From contig DASTFB010000087.1 of NCBI GenBank assembly GCA_035709005.1, positions 1-64,000 on the forward strand: DNA of 64,000 nt, given 5' to 3'. Numbering within the stretch: position 1 is the first letter of the stretch; the number at the start of each line of letters is the position of its first letter. Shown piece after piece: positions 26,271 to 33,907 of this stretch. Both the position numbers and the translations under genes were made by a program. The notes under the pieces were generated by a model. That model saw only the letters and a list, made by a program, of their open reading frames with translations, was not told the DNA's origin and did no database searches. This stretch comes from Candidatus Methylomirabilota bacterium. Its GTDB lineage: Bacteria; Methylomirabilota; Methylomirabilia; Rokubacteriales; CSP1-6.

Positions 26271-26744
26271 TCAGGGCTCGCGGGATGGCGCGGCCTGGCC
26301 CGGCGGCGTCTGGACCATCATGCCCGCCGGGCGCACGACCAGGACGGGCACGGCCACGCCGCGCAGGACGGCTTCGGCGACGCTGCCGAACATTTCCTTC
26401 TCCCGGCCGGTGCGGCCGTGCGTCGTCATCACGATGAAGTCGACCTCGTAGTCGCGGGCCGCTTTCGCGATGGCGGCCGCCGGTGCACCATGCCACAGGA
26501 CCGTAGCCACCGCGGCGCCACTGCCCTCCAGGCGATCCCGTATCGACTTCAAATACGCCTCGGCTTCGCGGATGGGGGCGAGCTGGCCCTCGACAGGCGC
26601 GGGCTCGTGATCGAACCGCGCGCTGGTGACACGGACCACGAGCAGCTTCGCGCCGGAGGTACGGGCGAGCTCCCGGGCGACGGGCAGGGCCGCCTCGGCC
26701 GTCTCGGAGCCGTCGAGCGGCAGCAGGATTCTCTTCACTGGCAT
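26271..26744 (-). CDS. Universal stress protein, single domain
   Basis: 157 aa. RILLPLDGSETAEAALPVARELA at the N-terminus and IVMTTHGRTGREKEMFGSVAEAVLRGVAVPVLVV near the end define an ATP-binding UspA domain (G-R-T-G ... G-S-V). The last 20 residues are a short Pro/Ala tail. It sits 39 nt after the ZIP transporter gene in the same orientation. Confidence 0.92.
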   Translation of the reverse strand: MPVKRILLPLDGSETAEAALPVARELARTSGAKLLVVRVTSARFDHEPAPVEGQLAPIREAEAYLKSIRDRLEGSGAAVATVLWHGAPAAAIAKAARDYEVDFIVMTTHGRTGREKEMFGSVAEAVLRGVAVPVLVVRPAGMMVQTPPGQAAPSREP

Positions 26745-26783
26745 CGCATGTCCTCGTCGGGCGCCCCGGCCGACGCCGGAGCG

Positions 26784-27527
26784 TCATGGGTGAACCCATT
26801 CCAGCACGGCGATCGTGCCGATCCCCGCCACGATGAGCACGACCTGGCTGACGCCAGCGGTCAGGGCGGCCCGGCGATGCAGCGCAGGAATGAGGTCGGC
26901 GGCGGCGATGTAGATGAAGCCGGCGGCCGCGAGGGCCAGCACGTACGGCACCGCTCCGTCCACGACGTCGAGCGCAGCATACGCCAGAATGCCGCCGAGC
27001 GGCGTGCTGAGGCTCACCACCGTATTGAGGGCCACCGCCCGCGAGAACGAGTAGCCGCTGTCCAGGAGGACGGCGATGTCCCCCAGCTCCTGAGGCAGCT
27101 CATGGGCCACCACGGCGACCGCGGTGGCCACGCCCACCGGGACACTGACCAGGAAGGCCCCGGCGATCACCACGCCGTCGACGAAGTTGTGCAGGCCGTC
27201 GCTCGTCAATATGAGGGGCCCCGTCGCCCGGTGGGTATCGCACGTCCCGTCGTGGCAATGCCGCCACAGGATCAGCTTCTCGAGCGTGAAGAAGAGGACC
27301 AGCCCGGCGAGCACGGTCCCCAGCATGGCGACCGTCTCGCCCGCGCGAAGGGCCTCGGGCAGCAGGGCCAGGAATGCCGCCCCCATCAGGGTTCCCACGG
27401 CATAGCTCACGAGCCCGGACAGCAAGCGTCCGCGCATCCGGTCGGGAGCGGTGCGCACCAGCCCCGCGGCGACGAGCATCGCCGCCACCGTCATCAGGCT
27501 GGCCCCCACGATCCAGATCAGGCGCAC
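26784..27527 (-). CDS. ZIP-family metal transporter
   Basis: 247 aa, about eight membrane helices. The metal-site motifs of ZIP helices IV and V are clear: SDGLHNFVDGVVIAG (about 109-123) and VVAHELPQELGDIAVLL (about 138-154). A His/Cys loop (WRHCHDGTCDTH) between helices III and IV could pre-bind Zn2+. GTG 27527 is the first start that keeps the N-terminal helix whole. First gene of the ZIP-Usp-Usp-MgtE-CopD-like run; I saw no -24/-12 promoter in the 88-nt divergent gap. Confidence 0.88.
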   Translation of the reverse strand: MRLIWIVGASLMTVAAMLVAAGLVRTAPDRMRGRLLSGLVSYAVGTLMGAAFLALLPEALRAGETVAMLGTVLAGLVLFFTLEKLILWRHCHDGTCDTHRATGPLILTSDGLHNFVDGVVIAGAFLVSVPVGVATAVAVVAHELPQELGDIAVLLDSGYSFSRAVALNTVVSLSTPLGGILAYAALDVVDGAVPYVLALAAAGFIYIAAADLIPALHRRAALTAGVSQVVLIVAGIGTIAVLEWVHP

Positions 27528-27615
27528 CGAGCCTCTGGCTTGCCGAGACCCCGACGGAATGGGAGATTAGGGGGGGCATCTGGCCGACGGGCTCGGTAGT
27601 CAGCGGAGGACACGG

Positions 27616-27828
27616 ATGGAAGCCTTTGTCGTCGGAGAGGAAACGTCTCATCACGTCGGTGATCCCAGATGCCCGGCATGCTGGGAATCGTATCCCGAGC
27701 TGTGTCCATGCGGGGGGTTGATTCACGCCGCCGGCGAGCCGGAGGAAGACGCCGACGGTAACCTGCTCGTGGTCACGCGATGCGATCAGTGTGGCCGCTC
27801 GGAGGACGACCTCGACGCTGTGCGGTAG
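27616..27828 (+). CDS. Small zinc-ribbon-like protein
   Basis: 70 aa. CPAC (about 19-22), CPC (about 30-32) and CDQCG (about 56-60) could form one or two zinc sites. Good ribosome-binding site GGAGGA. The stop TAG at 27826-27828 is in the same reading frame as the next gene, fhs, with only 15 nt between the TAG and the proposed fhs start; read-through would fuse the two. Confidence 0.6.
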   Translation: MEAFVVGEETSHHVGDPRCPACWESYPELCPCGGLIHAAGEPEEDADGNLLVVTRCDQCGRSEDDLDAVR

Positions 27829-27843
27829 GCGGAAAGGCCGGCC

Positions 27844-29493
27844 CTGAGTCTCGCGCCGCCCTACCCGATCGTCGACGTCGCCGGCCGTCTGGGCCTGGCC
27901 GACGCCGACCTCATCCCCTACGGCCGGAGCATCGCCAAAATCCACCTGCGCGCCCTCGAGGCGCGACGCGGCGCGCCCGACGGCAAGCTCGTCGTCGTCT
28001 CGTCCATCACCCCCACCCCGCCCGGAGACGGCAAGACGACGGTCAGCATCGGACTCGGCCAGGCCCTCAGCCGGATCGGCCGGCGGGCCATCGTGGCCTT
28101 GCGCGAGCCCTCGATCGGTCCGTGCCTGGGCGTCAAAGGCGGGGGCACGGGCGGCGGTCAGGCTCAGGTGGTGCCCGCCGACGCCATCAACTTGCACTTC
28201 ACCGGCGATATCCACGCTGTCGAGGCGGCCCAGAACCTCCTCGCCGCGTGCCTGGACAACCACCTCCACCACGACAACACCCTTGGCATCGACCCTCGTC
28301 AGATCTTCTTCCGGCGGGCGATCGACATGAGCGATCGGGCCCTCAGACAGATGGTGCTGGGCCTGGGCGGGCGGGCCCAGGGCTACCCCCGTGAGGAAGG
28401 ATTCGTCATCACGGCCGCCTCCGAGATCATGGCCCTGCTCTGCCTGGCCGAGGATCTGATGGACCTCAAGGCCCGGTTGGGCGGCATCCTGGTGGCCTTC
28501 GCCTTCGATGGTCGTCCCATCTTCGCCCGCGACCTCGGGGTGACCGGCGCGATGACGGCGCTCCTGCGCGACGCCATCCACCCGAACCTCGTGCAAACCC
28601 TGGAAGGGACGCCCGCGCTAATCCACGGCGGCCCCTTCGCCAACATCGCCCACGGCTGCAACTCTGTCGTCGCCACGAAGCTCGGGCTCAAGCTCGCGGA
28701 CATCTGCGTGACCGAGGCGGGCTTCGGCGTCGACCTGGGCGCCGAGAAGTTCTTCGACATCAAGTGCGGCTACGCGGGGCTCGTCCCCGACGCCGTCGTC
28801 CTGGTCGCCACGGCGCGCGCGCTCAAGTTCCACGGAGGCGTGCCGCTGCCGGCGCTGGACCGTGCCGATCCCGACGCGCTGAAGACAGGGATGGCGAACC
28901 TGGATAAGCACCTCGAGAACGTCGCCCTGTTCGGCGTGCCCGCGCTCGTCGCCGTCAACCGCTACGGCTCGGATACCGAGGCCGAGCTGAGGGCGATCAT
29001 CGAGCACTGCGCCGATCTGGGCGTGCCCGCCGCCGTGGCCGACGTGTACGGGCGCGGGGGCGCCGGCGGCGAGGCGCTGGCCGGAGCGCTCGCGGATCTG
29101 CTGGCGCGCGCGCCCTCACGGTTCCGGCCCCTCTACGACTGGCGGGCCCCGATCAGGGCCAAGATCGAGACGATCGCCACCCGCATGTACGGCGCCGGGC
29201 AGGTCGCCTACACGAGACGCGCGGAGGAGCAGATCGGCCGCGCCGAGGCGCTGGGCTTCGCCGGGCTGCCGGTCTGCATGGCCAAGACCCCGCGGTCGCT
29301 GTCCGACGATCCGGCCCTTCTGGGCCGGCCCCGTGACTTCGTGCTGACCGTGAACGAGGTCCGTATCTCGGCCGGCGCCGGCTTCCTGGTCCCGATCACC
29401 GGCGAGATCCTGACGATGCCGGGTCTCCCACGCTCGCCGAACGCGGAGCGGATCGACGTCGAGGCCGACGGGCGGATCACCGGCCTGGTCTGA
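27844..29493 (+). CDS. fhs: Formate-tetrahydrofolate ligase (apparent CTG start)
   Basis: About 549 aa. It makes 10-formyl-THF from formate, ATP and THF. P-loop ITPTPPGDGKTTVSIGLGQAL (about 60-80), LREPSIGPCLGVKGGGTGGG, GDIHAVEAAQNLLAA, DNHLHHDNTLGID, GPFANIAHGCNS and TGEILTMPGLPRSPNAERID are all diagnostic. The homologous N-terminus (LIPYGRSIAKIHL) begins well upstream of the first ATG/GTG/TTG in frame (GTG 28093, which would delete the P-loop). No usual start exists between the in-frame TAG at 27826 and 28093. CTG 27844 has GGAAAGG at 27831-27837, 6 nt ahead, and gives normal length. Confidence 0.88.
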   Translation: MSLAPPYPIVDVAGRLGLADADLIPYGRSIAKIHLRALEARRGAPDGKLVVVSSITPTPPGDGKTTVSIGLGQALSRIGRRAIVALREPSIGPCLGVKGGGTGGGQAQVVPADAINLHFTGDIHAVEAAQNLLAACLDNHLHHDNTLGIDPRQIFFRRAIDMSDRALRQMVLGLGGRAQGYPREEGFVITAASEIMALLCLAEDLMDLKARLGGILVAFAFDGRPIFARDLGVTGAMTALLRDAIHPNLVQTLEGTPALIHGGPFANIAHGCNSVVATKLGLKLADICVTEAGFGVDLGAEKFFDIKCGYAGLVPDAVVLVATARALKFHGGVPLPALDRADPDALKTGMANLDKHLENVALFGVPALVAVNRYGSDTEAELRAIIEHCADLGVPAAVADVYGRGGAGGEALAGALADLLARAPSRFRPLYDWRAPIRAKIETIATRMYGAGQVAYTRRAEEQIGRAEALGFAGLPVCMAKTPRSLSDDPALLGRPRDFVLTVNEVRISAGAGFLVPITGEILTMPGLPRSPNAERIDVEADGRITGLV

Positions 29494-29498
29494 CTGCG

Positions 29499-29504
29499 TA
29501 TAAT
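29499..29504 (+). promoter_or_regulatory. TATAAT -10 element, possible leaderless promoter
   Basis: A perfect TATAAT stands between fhs and the histidine kinase gene. Seven nt after it comes GTG 29512, where a transcript would start, so the kinase may be translated from a leaderless mRNA. The -35 region (ATCACC at 29476-29481) is poor. Confidence 0.45.
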
Positions 29505-29511
29505 CGTGGGC

Positions 29512-31143
29512 GTGCTGCGGCTCGAGCATCTGATCGAGCGGGCGGCCCGACACCTGGGCGGGCCCCGCGTGCTGGCTCTGCCCTTCCTGCGCGCCCTGGC
29601 CGTGATCTCCGGGTACGTCTGGCTGTTCCTGGCGCCCGACTACCAGGGCTGGCACGCCGTGCATGCCACCATGCTGGCCTTCCTGCTCTACAGCGTGAGC
29701 GTCATCACCCTGGTCTGGGTCCGCACGGCCAAGATGCTCCGCTTCCACGATCTCGTGCTCGCCGGGGATCTCGCCTTCGCGCTGCTGCTCATCCATCTCA
29801 CGGGCGGGGCGACCAGCACGCTGTTCCTGGCCTTGCTGGTGATCGCCGGGCTGCAGTCCTACTACTACGGACTCACCCGGGGGGTGCTCGTCGCCGCCGT
29901 CTCGGCGGCCGCCTATATCGCCGTTTCCTGGCCGACGATCGATGAAGTCCAATGGGCCAACATGGCGATCCGGCTCTCGGTCCTCATCGGAACGGCCCTC
30001 GGCGTCGGCCTCCTGGGCGATGCCGAGGACCGAGAACGCCGCCAGGTCCTGATGCTGTCGGCCGACGCGGAGGAGCGCGAGCGCTTCATCCGGAGCGTCG
30101 TCGATAGCGTCGGCGAGGGGCTGATCGTGCTGGATCCCCAGGGACGGGTGACGACCTGGAACCACGCCCTGGAAGCCCGGTACGGCATCGCGGCCGCCGA
30201 GGTGGTCGGCCGGAATCTGTTCGAGTTCAATCCCGAATTGAAGCGCGAGGCGCTGGTCGAGCCTCTCGAGCGACTGCTGCGTGGCGACATCGACGAGTTC
30301 GCCCTCGACGCGATGGAGCACCAGACGCTGCGCAAAGGGCCGGTGGTCTTGAATATCCGGGGCAGCCTGCTCCGCCACCGCGGGCAACCGGCAGGAGCGG
30401 TCCTCCTGATCGAGGACATCACCAGACGAGTGGAATTGGAGCGGGCCGCCCGCCAGACGGAGAAGCTGGTGGCCCTGGGCACGCTCTCCACGGGGCTCGC
30501 CCACGAGTTGAACAACCCGATCGGAATCATCTCGTCGCGGATCGAGCTGATGCTGCTGGAGACCGATCCGCAGACCCTGCCCGCAGCCATCTGGGAGGAC
30601 CTGAACGTTCTGCGCCGCCACGCGGAGCGCATCACGCGAATCGTGCAAGGCCTGCTCTCGTTTGCCCGTCAGTCCGGCCGGGCCACCGGCCCTGTCGATC
30701 TCAACCGGATCGTCGACGACACGCTGCTGCTCGTGGAGAAGCAGGTCGTCAAAGACGGCCTCACCCTGACCCGGCGCCTGACCCCGGACCTCCCCGTCAT
30801 ACAGGGCGACGCGACGGCGCTCGAGCAGGTGCTGATGAACCTGGTCCTCAACGCCCGCGAGGCCATCGACGGGCAGGGGGAAATTTGCGTCGAGACGGAC
30901 CTCGCCGCCGGCCTGCCCCAGCAGGTGCGCTTGACCGTCCGCGACACCGGCCCCGGCATCCCCGCCGAGATGCTGTCCCGGATCTTCGACCCGTTCTTCA
31001 CGACCAAGCCCCGCGGGACTGGTCTGGGATTGTCCATCTCGTACGGTATCGTGCGGGAGCACGGCGGGAGCCTGGATGTCCACTCCGAGCCCGGTCGAGG
31101 CACGACGTTCGTCGCGTCGTTCCCGGTGACCCGAGCGGCGTAA
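29512..31143 (+). CDS. PAS-domain sensor histidine kinase
   Basis: 543 aa. Six hydrophobic segments at residues about 22-165 form a membrane sensor without a large periplasmic loop. A PAS domain follows (FIRSVVDSVGEGLIVLDPQGRVTTWN..., about 195-300). The HisKA H-box is LSTGLAHELNNPIGI (about 325-339). HATPase motifs are NLVLNAREAID (N), DTGPGIP (G1), FDPFFTTKPRGTGLGLS (F/G2). It resembles NtrB-type kinases that partner enhancer-binding response regulators. GTG 29512 was preferred to GTG 29506 because of the TATAAT spacing. The receiver protein encoded 171 nt downstream is a candidate partner. Confidence 0.9.
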   Translation: MLRLEHLIERAARHLGGPRVLALPFLRALAVISGYVWLFLAPDYQGWHAVHATMLAFLLYSVSVITLVWVRTAKMLRFHDLVLAGDLAFALLLIHLTGGATSTLFLALLVIAGLQSYYYGLTRGVLVAAVSAAAYIAVSWPTIDEVQWANMAIRLSVLIGTALGVGLLGDAEDRERRQVLMLSADAEERERFIRSVVDSVGEGLIVLDPQGRVTTWNHALEARYGIAAAEVVGRNLFEFNPELKREALVEPLERLLRGDIDEFALDAMEHQTLRKGPVVLNIRGSLLRHRGQPAGAVLLIEDITRRVELERAARQTEKLVALGTLSTGLAHELNNPIGIISSRIELMLLETDPQTLPAAIWEDLNVLRRHAERITRIVQGLLSFARQSGRATGPVDLNRIVDDTLLLVEKQVVKDGLTLTRRLTPDLPVIQGDATALEQVLMNLVLNAREAIDGQGEICVETDLAAGLPQQVRLTVRDTGPGIPAEMLSRIFDPFFTTKPRGTGLGLSISYGIVREHGGSLDVHSEPGRGTTFVASFPVTRAA

Positions 31144-31174
31144 TCCTTGCCAGAGCGCTCTGCCGAGGCCGTTG

Positions 31175-31188
31175 CGCCCCATCGGGGC
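31175..31188. promoter_or_regulatory. Enhancer-like dyad, CGCCCC-AT-CGGGGC
   Basis: GC-rich inverted repeat 63 bp upstream of the -24/-12 promoter at 31252. It has the CGCCCCA core seen upstream of the other sigma-54 promoters in this window but lacks the TGTCCCGC half. It could alternatively help terminate the kinase transcript, though no U-tract follows. Confidence 0.4.
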
Positions 31189-31251
31189 TCGGCCACCCCA
31201 CCGCGCCCTCCCCGATCACTGGTAACAGCCTGATTTCACGCGCCCTCGAGA

Positions 31252-31267
31252 TGGCAGCACAGTTGCT
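31252..31267 (+). promoter_or_regulatory. Sigma-54 (-24/-12) promoter for response regulator and transporter
   Basis: TGGCAGCACAGTTGCT matches TGGCAC-N5-TTGCW with GG-N10-GC spacing. The predicted start lies about 35 nt before the ATG at 31315, with GGAGGAGG between. Confidence 0.7.
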
Positions 31268-31314
31268 CTCTCCTCTTCTCAGATCGCGGCTCGCTGGAGG
31301 AGGCTCGAACAGAG

Positions 31315-31704
31315 ATGCAGCCCTCGGTCCTGGTCGTGGACGACGAGGCCGACCTGGCCGCCACCTGTGTCCGGCTGCTGCACCGCCACGGCTACAACGT
31401 AGTATCGGCGGGAACACGGCGACAAGCGCTGGAGACGCTGGCCAGTGGGCAGTATGACCTGGTCGTCACGGATCTGCGTCTTCCCGACGGCGATGGTCTC
31501 GACGTCGTACGCGCAGCCCGGGCGCTCGCCCTGCCTCGACCGGTCGTCGTCATCACGGGGTTCGGCTCGGCCCAGGCTCGTCAGCAGGCGCTGGCAAGCG
31601 GCGCCTCCGCGTTCCTGCCCAAACCCTTCGCCCTGACCGAGTTCGCCGATCTCGTCGACCGGCTCCTGCCCTCCAACTCCCGCGCCGCCCGCCCCCGCGC
31701 CTGA
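31315..31704 (+). CDS. Single-domain response regulator (receiver only)
   Basis: 129 aa CheY-like receiver: acidic pocket VVDDEAD (about 7-13), phospho-acceptor Asp in VVTDLRLPDGDGLD (about 51), Thr/Ser switch VITGFGS and Lys in FLPKPF (about 102-107). There is no output domain, so it would act by protein contact or phosphotransfer. It is similar to receivers of NtrC-type activators, and the upstream gene is an NtrB-like kinase. The transporter gene starts 4 nt after its stop. Confidence 0.9.
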   Translation: MQPSVLVVDDEADLAATCVRLLHRHGYNVVSAGTRRQALETLASGQYDLVVTDLRLPDGDGLDVVRAARALALPRPVVVITGFGSAQARQQALASGASAFLPKPFALTEFADLVDRLLPSNSRAARPRA

Positions 31705-31708
31705 CCGG

Positions 31709-33211
31709 GTGGTGTCCGAGGACACGGCGCCGCCCGAGCGGCCGGCGCGCGTCGAGCGCGCCAGGCATCAGGTCGGGCTCATCGCCGGACCGCTGCTGTT
31801 CCTGCTCGTCATCGCGCTGCCCGTGCCGGCGCTCGGCCGCGAGGCGCATCTGCTGCTCGCTGTGTTCGCGTGGGCCGTGGCCTACTGGGTCACCGAGGCG
31901 CTGCCGGTGGCGGTGACGGCCCTGCTGTCGTCCCTGCTCGCCATCCTGCTGGGCATCGCGCCGGCTCCAACGGTGCTGGCGGCCTACGCCGACCCCGTCG
32001 TCTTCCTCTTCATCGGCAGCTTCATCCTGGCCGAAGCGATGAAGAGCAGCGGGCTGGACCGGCGTCTGGCCTTCGCCCTCTTGCGTCACGACTGGGCGAC
32101 ACGGTCGCCCGCGCGCCTCATGCTGGCCATCGGCGTCGTGAGCTGCGCGCTGTCGCTCTGGATCAGCAACACCGCCACCACGGCCATGATGCTTCCGGTC
32201 GGCGTGGGCATCCTGCGCGCACTGGGCGAGACGGGTGGCGCGGCCCCGCGCTTCGCCATCGGCTTCCTCTTGATGCTCACGTGGTCGTCCTCGGTCGCCG
32301 TCGGCGTGCCGGTAGGCTCGCCGCCGAACCTGATCGCCATCGGCATGGTGCGCGACCTCACCGACCGCCGGCTGACCTTCTTCGACTGGGTCGCGGTCAC
32401 CATGCCGCTCACCGTCGCGATGCTGCTGCTGTGCTGGCTGATCCTCGGACGGCTCTATCGGAGCGAGCCCCGGCCGCCTGGCCACCTGCGCGCCTACCTG
32501 GCCGAGGAGGAGCGGCGCCTGGGCCCCTGGAGCCGCGCCCAGACCAACGTCGCCTTCGTGTTCCTGCTGGCGGCGCTCCTCTGGATGCTGCCCGGGGCCG
32601 TGGCGATGGTCGCCTCACCCGGCGGCGCCCTGCCCCGTTTCTTCGAAGCGCGCATGCCCGAATCCGCGGTGGCGCTGGGAGCGGCCGTCCTCCTGTTCAT
32701 GCTGCCCACCAACTGGCGGCGGGCCGAGTTCACCATCACCTGGCGGCAGGCGGCCCGGATCGACTGGGGCACCATCCTGTTGTTCGGCGGCGGGCTGGCC
32801 CTGGGCCGGCTCATGTTCGACACGGGGCTGGCCCGCACGATCGGCGACGCGGCCACGCGCCTGGCCGGCGCCGACAGCCTGTGGGGGCTCACCGCGGTCG
32901 CCATCGTGATCGGCGTGGTGCTCTCGGAGACGTCGTCGAACACGGCCTCGGCCAGCATGGTCGTGCCCATCGTCATCGCGGTCGCCCAGGGCGCCGGCCT
33001 GAGCCCGATCCCGCCCGCGCTGGGCGCGGCGCTGGGCGCGAGCTTCGGCTTCATGCTCCCGGTCTCCACGCCGCCGAACGCCATCATTTACGGCTCCGGG
33101 CTCGTCCCCATCGGCGAGATGATCCGCTCGGGGATCTACCTGGACGTGGCCGGCGCGATCCTGATCTGGGTCGGTCTCCGGCTGCTCTGCCCGCTCTTCG
33201 GGGTGCTCTAG
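31709..33211 (+). CDS. DASS/SLC13-type anion symporter
   Basis: 500 aa, about eleven to twelve membrane helices. Family landmarks include EALPVAVTALL, WISNTATTAMMLPVG (the SNT motif, about 150-164), LTWSSSVAVGVPVGSPPN, a second SNT-like motif ETSSNTASASMVVPI (about 409-423) and GFMLPVSTPPNAI. It would import di/tricarboxylates, sulfate or a similar anion with Na+. GTG 31709 or 31712 are equally possible. Its stop shares the CTAG at 33208-33211 with the stop of the convergent gene. Confidence 0.85.
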   Translation: MVSEDTAPPERPARVERARHQVGLIAGPLLFLLVIALPVPALGREAHLLLAVFAWAVAYWVTEALPVAVTALLSSLLAILLGIAPAPTVLAAYADPVVFLFIGSFILAEAMKSSGLDRRLAFALLRHDWATRSPARLMLAIGVVSCALSLWISNTATTAMMLPVGVGILRALGETGGAAPRFAIGFLLMLTWSSSVAVGVPVGSPPNLIAIGMVRDLTDRRLTFFDWVAVTMPLTVAMLLLCWLILGRLYRSEPRPPGHLRAYLAEEERRLGPWSRAQTNVAFVFLLAALLWMLPGAVAMVASPGGALPRFFEARMPESAVALGAAVLLFMLPTNWRRAEFTITWRQAARIDWGTILLFGGGLALGRLMFDTGLARTIGDAATRLAGADSLWGLTAVAIVIGVVLSETSSNTASASMVVPIVIAVAQGAGLSPIPPALGAALGASFGFMLPVSTPPNAIIYGSGLVPIGEMIRSGIYLDVAGAILIWVGLRLLCPLFGVL

Positions 33212-33426
33212 CCCTTCTTGACCTTCGGTTTGGTGACACCCCACAGAACGCGTGGGCCCTGCGCGGCCTGGGAGAGCATGGTGTCCTTCCGGACGGCGGC
33301 GATCGCCGTCTTCCGGCGCCGGCGCACCTGGGAGGATCCGGCGATCTCCTGGCGAGGCTTGCCGGCCTTCGGCGATCGACCGGGCCCGGGCGCCGGCCCT
33401 TGGCGCCTCTTCGCTCGTGACTTCAT
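33208..33426 (-). CDS. Small very basic protein
   Basis: 72 aa, rich in Lys/Arg (MKSRAKRRQ..., ending TKPKVKKG). No family recognised; nucleic-acid or ribosome binding is plausible from charge only. A very good ribosome-binding site (GGAAAGGAG) precedes the ATG, which argues that it is real. Its N-terminus resembles the MKARSKKGR segment inside the fusion gene upstream. Last gene of the HPF operon; its TAG overlaps the convergent transporter stop. Confidence 0.55.
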   Translation of the reverse strand: MKSRAKRRQGPAPGPGRSPKAGKPRQEIAGSSQVRRRRKTAIAAVRKDTMLSQAAQGPRVLWGVTKPKVKKG

Positions 33427-33442
33427 GGCGTCTCCTTTCCAG

Positions 33443-33907
33443 TCATTCCGCCTCGACTGAGCGGACCGACAACACGGGGCACGGGGCGAGGCGGATCACC
33501 CGGTCGGCCACGCTGCCGAGCAGGGCGCGCTCGACTCCGCCCCGTCCGCGGGTGCCGAGGACGATGACGTCGATTCCGGCGCTCCTGGCCATCGTGAGGA
33601 TGTCCTGGTACGGCACCCCGGCGCGAGCCTCCACCCGGACGACGAGTCCGGCCGCACGGGCCTCGGCGGCCCACTGCTCGAGCTTCTTCGTCGCCCACTC
33701 ACGCGCGGACTCGTAGACCTCGCGCAGTCGCGGCCCGGAAACCGGCGATTCCGAGTACAGCGGCGCCTCGACCAGCACGTGGAGCAGCACCAGCTCGGCG
33801 CCGGTCGTCCGGGCGAGCTCCCTGGCAACCCGCCACGCCTGCTCGGACACCGACGAGAAGTCGGTCGGCACCAGGATCCGGCGATACGGTCCGGGCGCAG
33901 CGCTCAC
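33443..33907 (-). CDS. Universal stress protein
   Basis: 154 aa UspA domain: RILVPTDFSSVSEQAWRVARELA at the start, then IDVIVLGTRGRGGVERALLGSVADRVIRLAPCPVLSV with an intact G-x2-G-x9-GS ATP motif. Start overlaps the DUF6335 reading frame by 4 nt (ATGA). Part of the HPF operon controlled from 37194-37209. Confidence 0.93.
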   Translation of the reverse strand: MSAAPGPYRRILVPTDFSSVSEQAWRVARELARTTGAELVLLHVLVEAPLYSESPVSGPRLREVYESAREWATKKLEQWAAEARAAGLVVRVEARAGVPYQDILTMARSAGIDVIVLGTRGRGGVERALLGSVADRVIRLAPCPVLSVRSVEAE

